Shown: piece after piece, positions 18,312 through 27,256 of the stretch
Numbering within the stretch: the first letter of the stretch is position 1
Layout of the letters: every line of letters starts with the position of its first letter
NCBI GenBank assembly: GCA_934481515.1
Contig: CAKSPO010000001.1
Coordinates: 48,111-112,110, forward strand
Reading direction: 5' to 3'
DNA: 64,000 bases
DNA from: an uncultured Eubacteriales bacterium
GTDB lineage: Bacteria; Bacillota; Clostridia; Oscillospirales; CAG-272
The notes under the pieces: generated by a model
The model's input: the letters and a program-made list of their open reading frames with translations, nothing else
What the model was told of the DNA's origin: nothing
Databases searched by the model: none
Translations under genes and position numbers: made by a program

Positions 18312-18566
18312 TCAGAATACCACTGCCAAAAGCATTTTGAACTGCTCAGCACCGAAGACCGCGTGCGGATGTCCGGCAGGCATGACGATGGATTCTCCCG
18401 GATGGAGAAAATATTCCGCTCCGTCGATCGTGATCTTTCCGGTTCCGTCCAGACAGGTGACAAAAGCGACTCCATCGGAGGAATGCGTGCTGATTTCCTC
18501 TCCTTTGTCAAAGAAAAACAGCATAATGCTGACGGCAGAGTTCTGGATCAGGATTTTGCTGACCAC
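18312..18566 (-). pseudogene. cupin-domain protein, 5' end apparently damaged
   Basis: Small single-domain cupin beta-barrel (84 residues from a GTG at 18566) with the family pattern FDKGEEISTHSSDG, LDGTGKITIDG and VMPAGHPHAVFG. Relatives are about 105-110 residues. The missing N-terminal part is encoded upstream: residues GFGNKAPARKGHV run in the same frame before the GTG but meet a stop at 18603 and have no start codon. Two one-base insertions would join them to an ATG at 18633. No good ribosome site precedes the GTG. Either an alternative start or a fresh pseudogene; function unknown. Confidence 0.7.
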
Positions 18567-18709
18567 ATGACCTTTCCTGGCAGGAGCTTTGTTCCCGAAG
18601 CCTTAAAACCTCTGCTTAGGAAATGTTTTTCATAATTTCTCTTATTTTCTCTTCTTCTTTGTTTTTGTTTATTTTGTTCCGGATTGATCTCTTTATTTAT
18701 GTTTCCGGA

Positions 18710-19450
18710 TTACCGGGGAATTGACTTCATGCGCTGGCGAAGCGCTTCAAAGGCAAAAACAGCGGCGGCAGAATTTGCGGAAAGTGCGTTGCGGAAATCA
18801 CTCCCATAGGGGATAAAGACGCACTGATCCGCATAAGCAAGAATTTTGGCGGAAATACCGCGCAGTTCCCCGCCAAAGACCAAGAGTACCTTTCCCGTCA
18901 TATCTGCATCATAGAGCGAAATCGCGTTTCGCCGCTCCGCGCAGAGGATTCGGATTCCTCTCTGCCGCAACCCGGTCAGAACCATTCCCCAGTCGGTTAC
19001 GGGAAGGATCGGAAGGCGCTCCGAGGCACCGGCAGAGGCTTTGGTTACCACGTTGTCAGCCGAGCACCAGTTTCGTTCGGGTACCAGAACTCCGTTGACT
19101 CCTGCGGCACAGAGCGAGCGCAGAGCACCGCCAAAGTTGTACGGATCCTCAATTCCGTCCAGAAGCGCAAAAAAAGGATGCTCTTCGGAGAGGAGTTCTC
19201 CCATCGTCTGATAGCGCCGTTCGCCCGCACGCGCGGCAATTCCGCCGTGTGAGCTTCCGCTGGTCAGATTGTCCAAGTGCTCCTTGGAGTATTCGTTGAC
19301 AGGAATTTTTGCGGCATGGGCAAGGCGGAGAATGTAGGCGCGGTTGCGATCCGGATGCCTGCCGTCCGTGCAGATTTCAAAAATTTCCCGCCGCCCGGCT
19401 TCCAGGGCTGCTTTGACGGAAATCGAGCCTTCCAGAATGATGTTGTCCAT
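18710..19450 (-). CDS. TrmH-family (SpoU) rRNA/tRNA 2'-O-methyltransferase
   Basis: SAM-dependent ribose methylase with the knotted SPOUT fold, 246 residues from the ATG at 19450. An N-terminal substrate-binding part precedes the three SpoU motifs: DGIEDPYNFGGALRS (motif 1 with its conserved Asn and Arg), FGGELRGIS (motif 2), and IPYGSDFRNALSANSAAAV (motif 3, with Ala where Asn-Val is usual). Start is chosen for the GGAAGGA site upstream. Resembles RlmB/TrmH-type enzymes; the exact RNA target cannot be decided. Confidence 0.88.
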   Translation of the reverse strand: MDNIILEGSISVKAALEAGRREIFEICTDGRHPDRNRAYILRLAHAAKIPVNEYSKEHLDNLTSGSSHGGIAARAGERRYQTMGELLSEEHPFFALLDGIEDPYNFGGALRSLCAAGVNGVLVPERNWCSADNVVTKASAGASERLPILPVTDWGMVLTGLRQRGIRILCAERRNAISLYDADMTGKVLLVFGGELRGISAKILAYADQCVFIPYGSDFRNALSANSAAAVFAFEALRQRMKSIPR

Positions 19451-19572
19451 GTGGTTTTTTCCTTCCCAAAGATAACGGAACAGTGCTCCGAAAAGCGGCA
19501 CTATCCAAATGAGTTGCTTTTATTTTAGCACATCAAACCGTAAAAAGCAAGTTCTGCCTACCGAAAGAGACT

Positions 19573-20427
19573 TTATTTTTGCGGCTTTGCGTGCATTTTC
19601 CGATATTCCTGCGGGGTGCATCCGCTTTCCGCGCGGAAAACCCGGTAAAAGCTGGAGACGGAGGAAAAACCGCTGGCAAATGCGACGTCCACCGGGGAGC
19701 GGTCGGTGGCAAAGAGCAGCGTTCTCGCGTGATTGACCCGGACGGTGTTCAGAAAATCCGAATAGGTTTTCCCGGTGTGTTTTGCAAAAAGCCGGCTGAA
19801 ATGGTTTGGCGTGTAGCCGCACTCCGCCGCAATCCGCTCCACCGGAGGGTCTTCCTGAAAGTGCGAAAAAAGATAACGCATTCCGATGTTGAAAAGGGAA
19901 GCGTCGGCAGTAGTAGCAGAGGAAACGTGTTGGTCTGCAAAGCGGAGCAGAAGCAGAAGGAGGTATTCCAAAAGACTTTGCAGGCAGGAAAGAGAATCGG
20001 GAGAAATCTTCTCCTGACCGACAAGTGCAGCTTCCCGCAACAAAAGCGTTGCAGCTATGCGTGCACTTTCCGCGTCCTCTTCTCCGGGCAGAAAACAGAG
20101 GTTTTCCCGGCTTTCGATTTCCAGAAGGCGGGAGAGAAGCGTACGCGAAATCAGACTTTCCTCAAAGCTGATATTGATTAGTTGCAGTTCCGGTTCCGGA
20201 AGAACGTTGTGAAAGCTACCGGGGGTCAGAAAGTACAGCATTCCCCGGCACAGCACATATTCCGTTCCGTTCAAAACCTGCCTTCCGCTGCCTCCCAGCA
20301 CAAGTTCGATTTCAAAATAATCATGAAAGTGGAAACGCGATTCCTCACAAAAGGTCTTGGAAACCGCCGAGATGCGACATGGGCTTCCGATCTGCTCACT
20401 GGAACGGAACATTCTGATTTCTTTCAT
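19573..20427 (-). CDS. AraC-family transcriptional regulator with cupin sensor domain
   Basis: 284-residue regulator. The N-terminal cupin-like ligand domain (about 15-110) has FHFHDYFEIELVLGGSG. The C-terminal AraC double helix-turn-helix (about 185-282) has IAAECGYTPNHFSRLFAKHTG and VAFASGFSSVSSFYRVFRAESG followed by PQEYR. Start ATG 20427 follows GGAAGGA. It is divergent from the GH38 mannosidase with a 207-base gap, so it probably controls that gene in response to a sugar. The open frame continues far upstream opposite the mannosidase, which is not coding. Confidence 0.93.
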   Translation of the reverse strand: MKEIRMFRSSEQIGSPCRISAVSKTFCEESRFHFHDYFEIELVLGGSGRQVLNGTEYVLCRGMLYFLTPGSFHNVLPEPELQLINISFEESLISRTLLSRLLEIESRENLCFLPGEEDAESARIAATLLLREAALVGQEKISPDSLSCLQSLLEYLLLLLLRFADQHVSSATTADASLFNIGMRYLFSHFQEDPPVERIAAECGYTPNHFSRLFAKHTGKTYSDFLNTVRVNHARTLLFATDRSPVDVAFASGFSSVSSFYRVFRAESGCTPQEYRKMHAKPQK

Positions 20428-20567
20428 TTGATTCTTCCTTCCTTCAAAGGACTCCATCGGAATTCTTTCCTGCTTTATTGTATCACAAAATTCTCCGAAC
20501 CGCATCTCTGTTTTTAAAAAAATCGTAGTTTTTGAGAAAAACAGGATAGAAAGAAGGAGGAATTGTG

Positions 20568-20576
20568 TGATATTAT
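20568..20576 (+). promoter_or_regulatory. possible extended -10 promoter of the mannosidase gene
   Basis: TGA-TATTAT at 20568-20576 in the divergent gap, 59 bases before the mannosidase start. No good -35 is visible, which fits a promoter needing an AraC-type activator. Confidence 0.4.
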
Positions 20577-20634
20577 GCGGTAGTATATCCCTGTATCCCG
20601 TTTTGAACTTTGATTTCCGATAAGGAGAAGCTCT

Positions 20635-23052
20635 ATGATCCGAAAAATTTATTTTGTCGGCAACGCACATCTGGATCCGGTCTGGATGTGGAGATGGCAG
20701 GAGGGGTCTGCCGAAGCGAAAGCAACCATCCGGAGCGCACTGGATCGGATGAAGGAATATCCGGAATTCCGTTTTGTCTGTTCCGCGACCGCCGTGTTCC
20801 GCTGGATCGAAACCTTTGACCCGGAGATGTTTTCGGAAATTACCGACCGCGTAAAGGAGGGCAGGTTTGTTCCGGTCGGCGGTTGGATCGTCCAACCGGA
20901 TTGCAATCTGCCAAGCGGAGAAGGCTTTGCACGGCAGACGTTGTACGGTCAGCGGTATTTTTACGAAAAATTCGGAACGACCGCCAAGGTCGGATACAAT
21001 GTGGATTCCTTTGGTCACAACGGAATGCTTCCGCAGATTCTTCAAAAGTCCGGAATGCGGTATTATTCTTTCATGCGGCCGGAACCGCACGAAAAAACAT
21101 TGCCCGCCAATCTTTTCCGCTGGCGTTCCCCGGACGGTTCGGAGGTGATTGCCTGTCGGCTGTTGGACAAGTACTGTCACAACATCGGCTCTCTTGAGGA
21201 GCTGGAAGCGGATCTTGCATCCCTTGCGGAGCGGAATCCGCAGGCGACGGCGTTCCCGTATTTTTACGGTGTCGGAAACCACGGCGGCGGACCGACCAAA
21301 AGAAATATCGAGCTGATTCAGGCTTACCGGGAGAAGCACCCGGAGGTAGAGTGCATTTTCTCTGACCTTTCGGATTTCTTCGCGGAAGCGGAAAAGGAAA
21401 AAGAACTTCTTCCGGTGGTTGCCGATGACCTTCAGCACCACGCCTCCGGATGCTACAGTGCCGTTTCCGCCGTCAAAACAGCAATCCGGAGCGCGGAGAA
21501 CCGCCTGCTCTCGGCAGAAGTGAGCCAAATGCTCTCTGCCGCTCTTCTCGGAAGAGCAGTGGAAACCGATGCGCTGGCACGGGCGTGGGAACCAACTCTG
21601 TTCTGTCAGTTCCATGATATTTTCGGCGGCTGTGCCATTGAGGACGCTTACCGTGACGCGGCGGAAATGACCGGAGAGAGCCTGTCTGTGGCGGCACGCC
21701 TGCAGAACAACGCTCTGCAAAGCATTTCCTGGGCGGTCGGAACCATGGATATTGCGGAAACCGGCGTTCCGGTTGTGCTGTTCAATTGCCTGCCGTTTGA
21801 CGTTTCCACGGTGGTGCGGGTCAACCGTCAGGCAGAGGGCGTGACGGACAGGGACGGGAATGCGATCCCGATGCAACACGTCCGTTCCCAGAGCCGTAGC
21901 TGCCGGGCAAGGTATGACACCGTGTTCCGTGCGGAAATTCCGGCGTTCGGCTATTCGGTTTATACCTTGCTGTCGCCAAAGGAAGCAGAGCCGGACCCGG
22001 TTCTGCGTTCTGGAAATCCGCCCGTGCTTCCGGTGTCCGCCCCTCCGACGCTGGAGAACCGGAGCCTGCGCCTGACGTTTGATCCGGAAACCGGGTTTCT
22101 TGTTTCTGTATACGAAAAAGAAACAGACCGGGAATTTCTTCACGGCAACGGAGCGGTTCCCGTTGTCATCGACGAGACCGAACATGATACATGGTCGCAC
22201 GGGATGAATTTTTTCGACCGGGAAATCGGTATGTTTGGCGATCCGGACTTCACTCTGACCGAGAACGGAATTGTGCGCAGTACGATGAAGGTGGTTCAGC
22301 ACTACGGAAATTCCACGCTGACGCAGTATTTTCACCTTGAGAATGGCAACGCCGGATTTTGGACAGAGGCATATATCGACTGGCATGGAAAACACAAACT
22401 ATTGAAGCTGAGGTTCGAAACGACGGTAACGGATCCGCGTGCATTCTATGAAATTCCCTTCGGAGTCATCGAACGTCCGACCGACGGGGAAGAGGAACCG
22501 GGATATCGCTGGATTGCCGTTCGGAACCGGGACTTCGGATGTGCCCTCATCAACGATAACAAATATAGCTTTTCCGTCCGGGAAAGTGCCATGGAACTGA
22601 CCGTGGTACGCAGTCCGATTTTCGGAGATCACGGCAACGGCAGAGACGCGGAAAGCCGCTTTACCGATCAGGGAGAGCATTCCTTTTCTTATCGGTTTCT
22701 TCCCGTCAATGGAGAATCCGGCTGGGCAGAGGTGGTCAGGGCGGCACGACTCTTCAATACTCCGCCGGTTCCGGTGATCGAAAACCGGCATGAGGGAAAC
22801 CTTCCGCTTTGCTTCCGAGGAATGACTTGCAACCGCGCCAACGTGCAGATTTCCGCATGGAAGCGCGCAGAGGACGGAGCGGGAACCGTGCTCCGCATTT
22901 ATGAAACCGACGGAACGGAGAGTACTTTCCGCATTTCCGGAGATGCCCTCCGGATTCCGCTGGCGGGAACCATTGCACCGTATTCCGTTGAAACATATTA
23001 TCTTCCGGATGACGGAAACGAGTGGAAATATGTTTCCCTGATGGAACTGTAA
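20635..23052 (+). CDS. alpha-mannosidase, glycoside hydrolase family 38
   Basis: Cytoplasmic retaining alpha-mannosidase of 805 residues; no signal peptide is seen. The catalytic head has AHLDPVWMWRW (His/Asp zinc ligands, about residues 10-20) and YNVDSFGHNGMLPQ with nucleophile Asp124. A GVGNHGGGPTK segment near residue 220 and long beta-rich C-terminal domains follow. It probably trims mannose from imported N-glycan or mannoside fragments. It is transcribed away from the AraC regulator and ends at a hairpin at 23071. Exact linkage preference is not readable. Confidence 0.94.
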   Translation: MIRKIYFVGNAHLDPVWMWRWQEGSAEAKATIRSALDRMKEYPEFRFVCSATAVFRWIETFDPEMFSEITDRVKEGRFVPVGGWIVQPDCNLPSGEGFARQTLYGQRYFYEKFGTTAKVGYNVDSFGHNGMLPQILQKSGMRYYSFMRPEPHEKTLPANLFRWRSPDGSEVIACRLLDKYCHNIGSLEELEADLASLAERNPQATAFPYFYGVGNHGGGPTKRNIELIQAYREKHPEVECIFSDLSDFFAEAEKEKELLPVVADDLQHHASGCYSAVSAVKTAIRSAENRLLSAEVSQMLSAALLGRAVETDALARAWEPTLFCQFHDIFGGCAIEDAYRDAAEMTGESLSVAARLQNNALQSISWAVGTMDIAETGVPVVLFNCLPFDVSTVVRVNRQAEGVTDRDGNAIPMQHVRSQSRSCRARYDTVFRAEIPAFGYSVYTLLSPKEAEPDPVLRSGNPPVLPVSAPPTLENRSLRLTFDPETGFLVSVYEKETDREFLHGNGAVPVVIDETEHDTWSHGMNFFDREIGMFGDPDFTLTENGIVRSTMKVVQHYGNSTLTQYFHLENGNAGFWTEAYIDWHGKHKLLKLRFETTVTDPRAFYEIPFGVIERPTDGEEEPGYRWIAVRNRDFGCALINDNKYSFSVRESAMELTVVRSPIFGDHGNGRDAESRFTDQGEHSFSYRFLPVNGESGWAEVVRAARLFNTPPVPVIENRHEGNLPLCFRGMTCNRANVQISAWKRAEDGAGTVLRIYETDGTESTFRISGDALRIPLAGTIAPYSVETYYLPDDGNEWKYVSLMEL

Positions 23053-23068
23053 AAAAGTTCGGATATCA

Positions 23069-23104
23069 AAAAGCGGGAATCGCCGGAGCGGTTCCCGCTT
23101 TCAA
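23069..23104. terminator. terminator between the convergent mannosidase and alaS genes
   Basis: AAAGCGGGAA / TTCCCGCTTT stem with a 12-base loop, with A-run and T-run flanks usable from both strands. Confidence 0.7.
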
Positions 23105-23118
23105 TTGTGTGACGTTTC

Positions 23119-25749
23119 TCAGTGCAGCATGGAGGTCAGGACATCCTTTGCGGCTGCAAGCGCTTCCGGAATTTTTGCAATCTCCCGTCCGCCTGCCATC
23201 GCATTGTCCGGGCGTCCGCCACCCTTACCACCGGTCACAGCGGCGACAGCACCAACCAGGCGTCCGGCATGGGCACCTGCCGCAACCGCATCCTTTCCGG
23301 CGACTGCCAGGAAATTCAGCTTCCCGTCGTCGTGAACGGCAAGTACGGCAACCGTGTCAGGGCAACGTGCCTTGATCTCATCTGCCAGCGCCCGCGCAAC
23401 ATCGGTCTGCTGGTTTCCGAGATTCTCGGCAACCAGACGAATCTTTCCGATCTGCACGGCACCATCCATGACAAGCGCAAGCTTTGCCGTAGCAATCTTT
23501 GCATTCAACGCTTCCACTTCCTTCTTCGCGGAGGAAAGCTCACTTTGCAACTGAGCGGCGCGGTGCGCAAGATCCGACGGTTTTTGTACCTTCAGCTCCT
23601 TTGCCGTTTCGGCAATCAGAGCATTCTTCTCTGCCAACAGGCGGAGAACTCCTTCACCCGTGACCGCTTCAATCCGGCGGATTCCTGCCGCAACCGAGGA
23701 TTCGGAAAGGATTTTGAACAGTCCGATCTTTGCCGTATTATCCACATGTGTACCGCCGCAGAACTCAATGGAATGCTCACCCATCCGGACGACGCGGACG
23801 ATCTTTCCGTATTTTTCGCCGAACAGGGCGGTGGCACCCAGCTTTTTGGCTTCCTCAATGGGCATCGGGGTCATCGAACCGACCTCACCCGCAAGGATGT
23901 CCTCGTTGACCAGTGCTTCCGTCTTTGCCAGCTCTTCCGGCGTCAGACCGGCAAAGTGCGTGAAGTCAAACCGGCAGACGGTATCGGACACATAGGAACC
24001 GGACTGCTCCACATGGTTTCCGAGCACCCGCCGCAGAGCGCTCTGCAACAGGTGGCATGCGGAGTGATTGCGCATGATGGCGGCACGGCGATGCTCGTCC
24101 ACGGTTGCTGTAACCGTGTCTCCGACCTTCAGAATGCCGGAACGGACCGTGCACAGATGAATATAGACTCCGTCGGTTTTCCTGGTGTCTGTCACGGCAA
24201 GCTCCGTATTTCCCGCAAGTAATACGCCGGTGTCGCCGACCTGTCCGCCTCCCTCACCGTAGAAAGGCGTGGTATCAAGAATGACCGAGCAGTCGCCCTC
24301 TGTAATTTCTTCCACCGAAAGCTCGTCCGACAGAATGGCAAGAACCTTTGCCTCTGCCGTCAGCGTTTCATAACCGCAGAACTCGGTTTTCGGAAGATCT
24401 GCCAAAAGCGTTTTCGATGCACCGGACCAGCCGCTGATGTCGGCACGGGCTTCCCGTGCACGCACCTTCTGCTCCTGCATCAGCGCGGCAAAGCGCTCGG
24501 TATCGACGGTCATGCCCGCCTCCTCCAGAATCTCTTTGGTCAGGTCGACCGGGAACCCGAAGGTGTCATACAGGCGGAACGTATCCTCGCCGGAAACCAC
24601 TGTACTTCCGGCTGCTTTCGTGTCGGCAATGATATGATTCAGAATAGAAAGACCGGAGTCAATGGTTGCATCAAAGCGCTCCTCCTCCATGGCAATGACC
24701 TTGAGAATATAGTCTTTCTTTTCTTTCAGTTCGGGGTAAGCACCTTCATTTTCACCCATGGCAACCCGGCACAGCTCCACGAGGAACGGGTGGTTGATGC
24801 CAAGCAGCTTTCCGTGTCTGCAGGCGCGGCGGATGATGCGGCGCAGGACGTATCCGCGCCCTTCATTGGAGGGAATTACGCCGTCCGCAATCATAAACAT
24901 GGAACTCTTGATATGGTCAGTGCAGACGCGGATGGAAATGTCCGCGTCTTTGTCGGTTCCGTAGGTGGTTCCGGCAATCGCGCAGACCGCGTCCAGAATT
25001 TTGCGGTTGGTATCCACCTCAAACATGTTGTCCACACCCTGCATGACGCAGGCAAGCCGCTCCAGACCCATTCCGGTATCAATGTTCTTCTGCGCCAGTT
25101 CCGTATAGGTGCCGTCTCCCATGTTGTTGAACTGGGAAAAGACGTTGTTCCAGATTTCCATATAGCGGTCGCAGTCACAGCCGGGCTTGCAGTCCGGAGA
25201 ACCGCAGCCGTATTTTTCACCACGGTCAAAGTAGATTTCGGAGCAGGGACCGCAGGGACCTGTTCCGTGCTCCCAGAAGTTGTCCGCTTTTCCGAGACGG
25301 ACAATGTGCGCGGGATTCACCCCGACCTTGTTCGCCCAGATGTCGTAAGCTTCCTCGTCGCTTTCATAGATGGACGGCCAGAGAAGGTTCTCCGGAATTT
25401 CCAGCGTTTGGGTCAGGAATTCCCAAGCCCACGGAATTGCCTCTTCTTTGAAGTAGTCTCCAAAGGAAAAGTTTCCGAGCATTTCAAAGAAGGTGCCGTG
25501 TCGCGCCGTATGACCTACCCGTTCAAGATCCGGTGTCCGGATGCATTTCTGGCAGGTTGTGACCCGGCGGCGGGGCGGCTCTTCTTCTCCGGTGAAGAAC
25601 TTTTTCATCGGCGCCATTCCGGAATTGATAAGCAAAAGGGATTTATCGTTGATGGGAACCAGCGGGAAGGAGGGCAGGCGCAGATGCCCCTTGGATTCAA
25701 AGAAGGAGAGATATTTTTCCCGCAGATCATTGAGAGATGTCCATTTCAT
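23119..25749 (-). CDS. alaS: alanyl-tRNA synthetase
   Basis: Class II synthetase for alanine, 876 residues, full length. The catalytic head has FFESKGHLRLPS, INSGMAPMKKFFTG, ARHGTFFEMLGNFSFGDYF (motif 2) and GMGLERLA (motif 3). The editing domain has HSACHLLQSALR and CGGTHVDNTA zinc ligands, and a C-Ala/DHHA1-like domain with the final GGKGGGRPDNAMAG. Promoter at 25800-25828 leaves only about a 45-base leader, so there is no T-box leader as is often found on such genes. Confidence 0.98.
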   Translation of the reverse strand: MKWTSLNDLREKYLSFFESKGHLRLPSFPLVPINDKSLLLINSGMAPMKKFFTGEEEPPRRRVTTCQKCIRTPDLERVGHTARHGTFFEMLGNFSFGDYFKEEAIPWAWEFLTQTLEIPENLLWPSIYESDEEAYDIWANKVGVNPAHIVRLGKADNFWEHGTGPCGPCSEIYFDRGEKYGCGSPDCKPGCDCDRYMEIWNNVFSQFNNMGDGTYTELAQKNIDTGMGLERLACVMQGVDNMFEVDTNRKILDAVCAIAGTTYGTDKDADISIRVCTDHIKSSMFMIADGVIPSNEGRGYVLRRIIRRACRHGKLLGINHPFLVELCRVAMGENEGAYPELKEKKDYILKVIAMEEERFDATIDSGLSILNHIIADTKAAGSTVVSGEDTFRLYDTFGFPVDLTKEILEEAGMTVDTERFAALMQEQKVRAREARADISGWSGASKTLLADLPKTEFCGYETLTAEAKVLAILSDELSVEEITEGDCSVILDTTPFYGEGGGQVGDTGVLLAGNTELAVTDTRKTDGVYIHLCTVRSGILKVGDTVTATVDEHRRAAIMRNHSACHLLQSALRRVLGNHVEQSGSYVSDTVCRFDFTHFAGLTPEELAKTEALVNEDILAGEVGSMTPMPIEEAKKLGATALFGEKYGKIVRVVRMGEHSIEFCGGTHVDNTAKIGLFKILSESSVAAGIRRIEAVTGEGVLRLLAEKNALIAETAKELKVQKPSDLAHRAAQLQSELSSAKKEVEALNAKIATAKLALVMDGAVQIGKIRLVAENLGNQQTDVARALADEIKARCPDTVAVLAVHDDGKLNFLAVAGKDAVAAGAHAGRLVGAVAAVTGGKGGGRPDNAMAGGREIAKIPEALAAAKDVLTSMLH

Positions 25750-25799
25750 GATTGATCATGTGTCCTTTCGATAGAACTGAAATCAAAACGATATGATGT

Positions 25800-25828
25800 A
25801 TTATATCACAAAAGAAAAAACATGTCAA
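25800..25828 (-). promoter_or_regulatory. sigma-A promoter of alaS
   Basis: Minus strand TTGACA (25823-25828), 17-bp spacer ending TGA (extended -10), TATAAT (25800-25805). Confidence 0.9.
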
Positions 25829-25882
25829 TCACCAGCCGGAAAAAAGCAGAGAACCCGGCGTTTCTGTGCTTTTTCCGAAGCG

Positions 25883-26629
25883 TTAAGAGGAGCTTTTAAG
25901 GGGATCCTGGCTCCCCATAATGGCAAGGAAAAGGTTCAGTGCCAGAGTATCCTGATATTCTGGCGAAGAGAGAAGCGCCAGCTCCTCCGGATTGGAAAGA
26001 AATCCGCATTCAATCAGAACCGCCGGGATCTGCAGGCGATGCAAAAGATAAATCCCGGAGGTTGCGCTTTTGGCTTTCCGGTGGTTTTCCGGTTGCAAAA
26101 AGTCCTTCGTAAAATTCTGAACGGATTCTGCCAGCGGACGGGAGCCAGGATGATTCGGAGAATACCAGACCTGAAGCCCCCGGCAGGAGGAATCCGACGG
26201 GAACATATTCATGTGGATGCTGATAAAAACGGCATTTTCCGTTTCTTCTGCAATCCTGCGGCGGGCGAGCAGATCCAGCGCTTTTTTCTTTCCTTGGTAA
26301 TCTGATTCCGGGTCATACAGCATCCGGTCGCTGTCACGGGTCATGACGACCCGGATTCCGCTTGCCTCCAGCAGAGCGCGCAGGCGTTCCGCAACGGCAA
26401 GATTCAGCTCTTTCTCCGCGGTTCCGTCCGGTGCAACCGCACCGCCGTCCTCCCCGCCGTGCCCTGCATCCAGAACAACAACCCGGATATGAGAAGCGGG
26501 CGCATCGGCTTCCGCGGGAATTCCCACATTTCCCGATGCGGACAGATAGCAGAAAAGCCCGCAAAGGGACAGAAACAGGATCAGAAACAGGAAAAAAACG
26601 CCGAAAAAATTCCTTTCGCGGGAAGCCAT
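25883..26629 (-). CDS. cwlD: N-acetylmuramoyl-L-alanine amidase (CwlD-like)
   Basis: Zinc amidase_3 that cleaves the peptide stem from muramic acid; CwlD makes the muramic-lactam of the spore cortex. The 248 residues have an N-terminal membrane anchor (about 9-30) and the catalytic domain with VLDAGHGGEDGGA (zinc His), KELNLAVAERL (zinc Glu), SIHMNMFP (zinc His) and LIECGFLSN (catalytic Glu). Length and single-domain layout match CwlD better than vegetative autolysins, which carry wall-binding repeats. No sporulation genes are adjacent, so the role is inferred. Confidence 0.85.
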   Translation of the reverse strand: MASRERNFFGVFFLFLILFLSLCGLFCYLSASGNVGIPAEADAPASHIRVVVLDAGHGGEDGGAVAPDGTAEKELNLAVAERLRALLEASGIRVVMTRDSDRMLYDPESDYQGKKKALDLLARRRIAEETENAVFISIHMNMFPSDSSCRGLQVWYSPNHPGSRPLAESVQNFTKDFLQPENHRKAKSATSGIYLLHRLQIPAVLIECGFLSNPEELALLSSPEYQDTLALNLFLAIMGSQDPLKSSS

Positions 26630-26699
26630 CCGAACTCTCCCTTCTATGATTTGGTGCTTTCATTTTATTCATTTTGAAGGGGAAATATTCATTTGAGTG

Positions 26700-26728
26700 T
26701 TGACTTTTCCAAACACCGGATGTATAAT
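26700..26728 (+). promoter_or_regulatory. sigma-A promoter of the nusB-recN operon
   Basis: TTGACT (26700-26705), 17-bp spacer, TATAAT (26723-26728), about 115 bases before nusB. The next recognisable promoter on this strand is at 35079. Confidence 0.85.
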
Positions 26729-26842
26729 ATATCATAATGGGTATTTCTGTACCGAAACTGCCGACCGATGTCCGAAAGGCTTTTTTATCTTTTTTCGGCA
26801 CCGGAACGGCAAGAAGCTTTTTGACAAGAGGAAAAGATTGTG

Positions 26843-27256
26843 ATGACGAGAAAAGAAGCCAGAGAAGAGGCGTTTCGTCTGCTGTTTGAAACGGAGTTTC
26901 ACGGAGAGGATTCTGCAACGGAAATTTATGCAAGAGCAAAGGAAAACCGGGAGCTGATGGAGAACCCGTACATCCGGGAGGTGTATTTCGGGGTGCGGGA
27001 ACACCTTGCAGAGCTGGATGAGATCATCGCCCGGCATTCCGACGGATGGAAGCCCGGCCGGATTTCTCCGGTTTCACTCAGTGCCATCCGGCTTTGCATC
27101 TACGAGATGAAATATATGGATTCCATTCCGCTGCTGGTTTCCATCAACGAAGCAATCGAGCTTGTCAAAAAATTTGATGATCCGAAAATGAAAGCGTTTG
27201 TCAACGGCGTTCTGAACGGAGCCAAAGACGAGATCGAGGCGGCAGGCGGAAAATGA
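26843..27256 (+). CDS. nusB: transcription antitermination protein NusB
   Basis: All-helical RNA-binding factor that joins NusE/S10 at boxA for rRNA antitermination. 137 residues from the ATG at 26843, with a GTG one codon earlier as an alternative. Family features are REEAFRLLFETEF at the start, SLSAIRLCIYEMKYMDSIPLLVSINEAIELVKKF and FVNGVLN at the end. First gene of a tightly packed operon; its stop overlaps the next start as ATGA. Confidence 0.95.
   Translation: MTRKEAREEAFRLLFETEFHGEDSATEIYARAKENRELMENPYIREVYFGVREHLAELDEIIARHSDGWKPGRISPVSLSAIRLCIYEMKYMDSIPLLVSINEAIELVKKFDDPKMKAFVNGVLNGAKDEIEAAGGK

Noticed and set aside
20428..22395. Very long minus-strand extension of the AraC regulator frame
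   Set aside because: The extension lies opposite the GH38 gene and has no domain; the regulator's own ribosome site and start at 20427 define the gene.
25750..25830. T-box leader expected in front of alaS
   Set aside because: The promoter leaves only about 45 bases before the start codon, too short for a T-box, and no AGGGUGGNACCGCG-like block is present.
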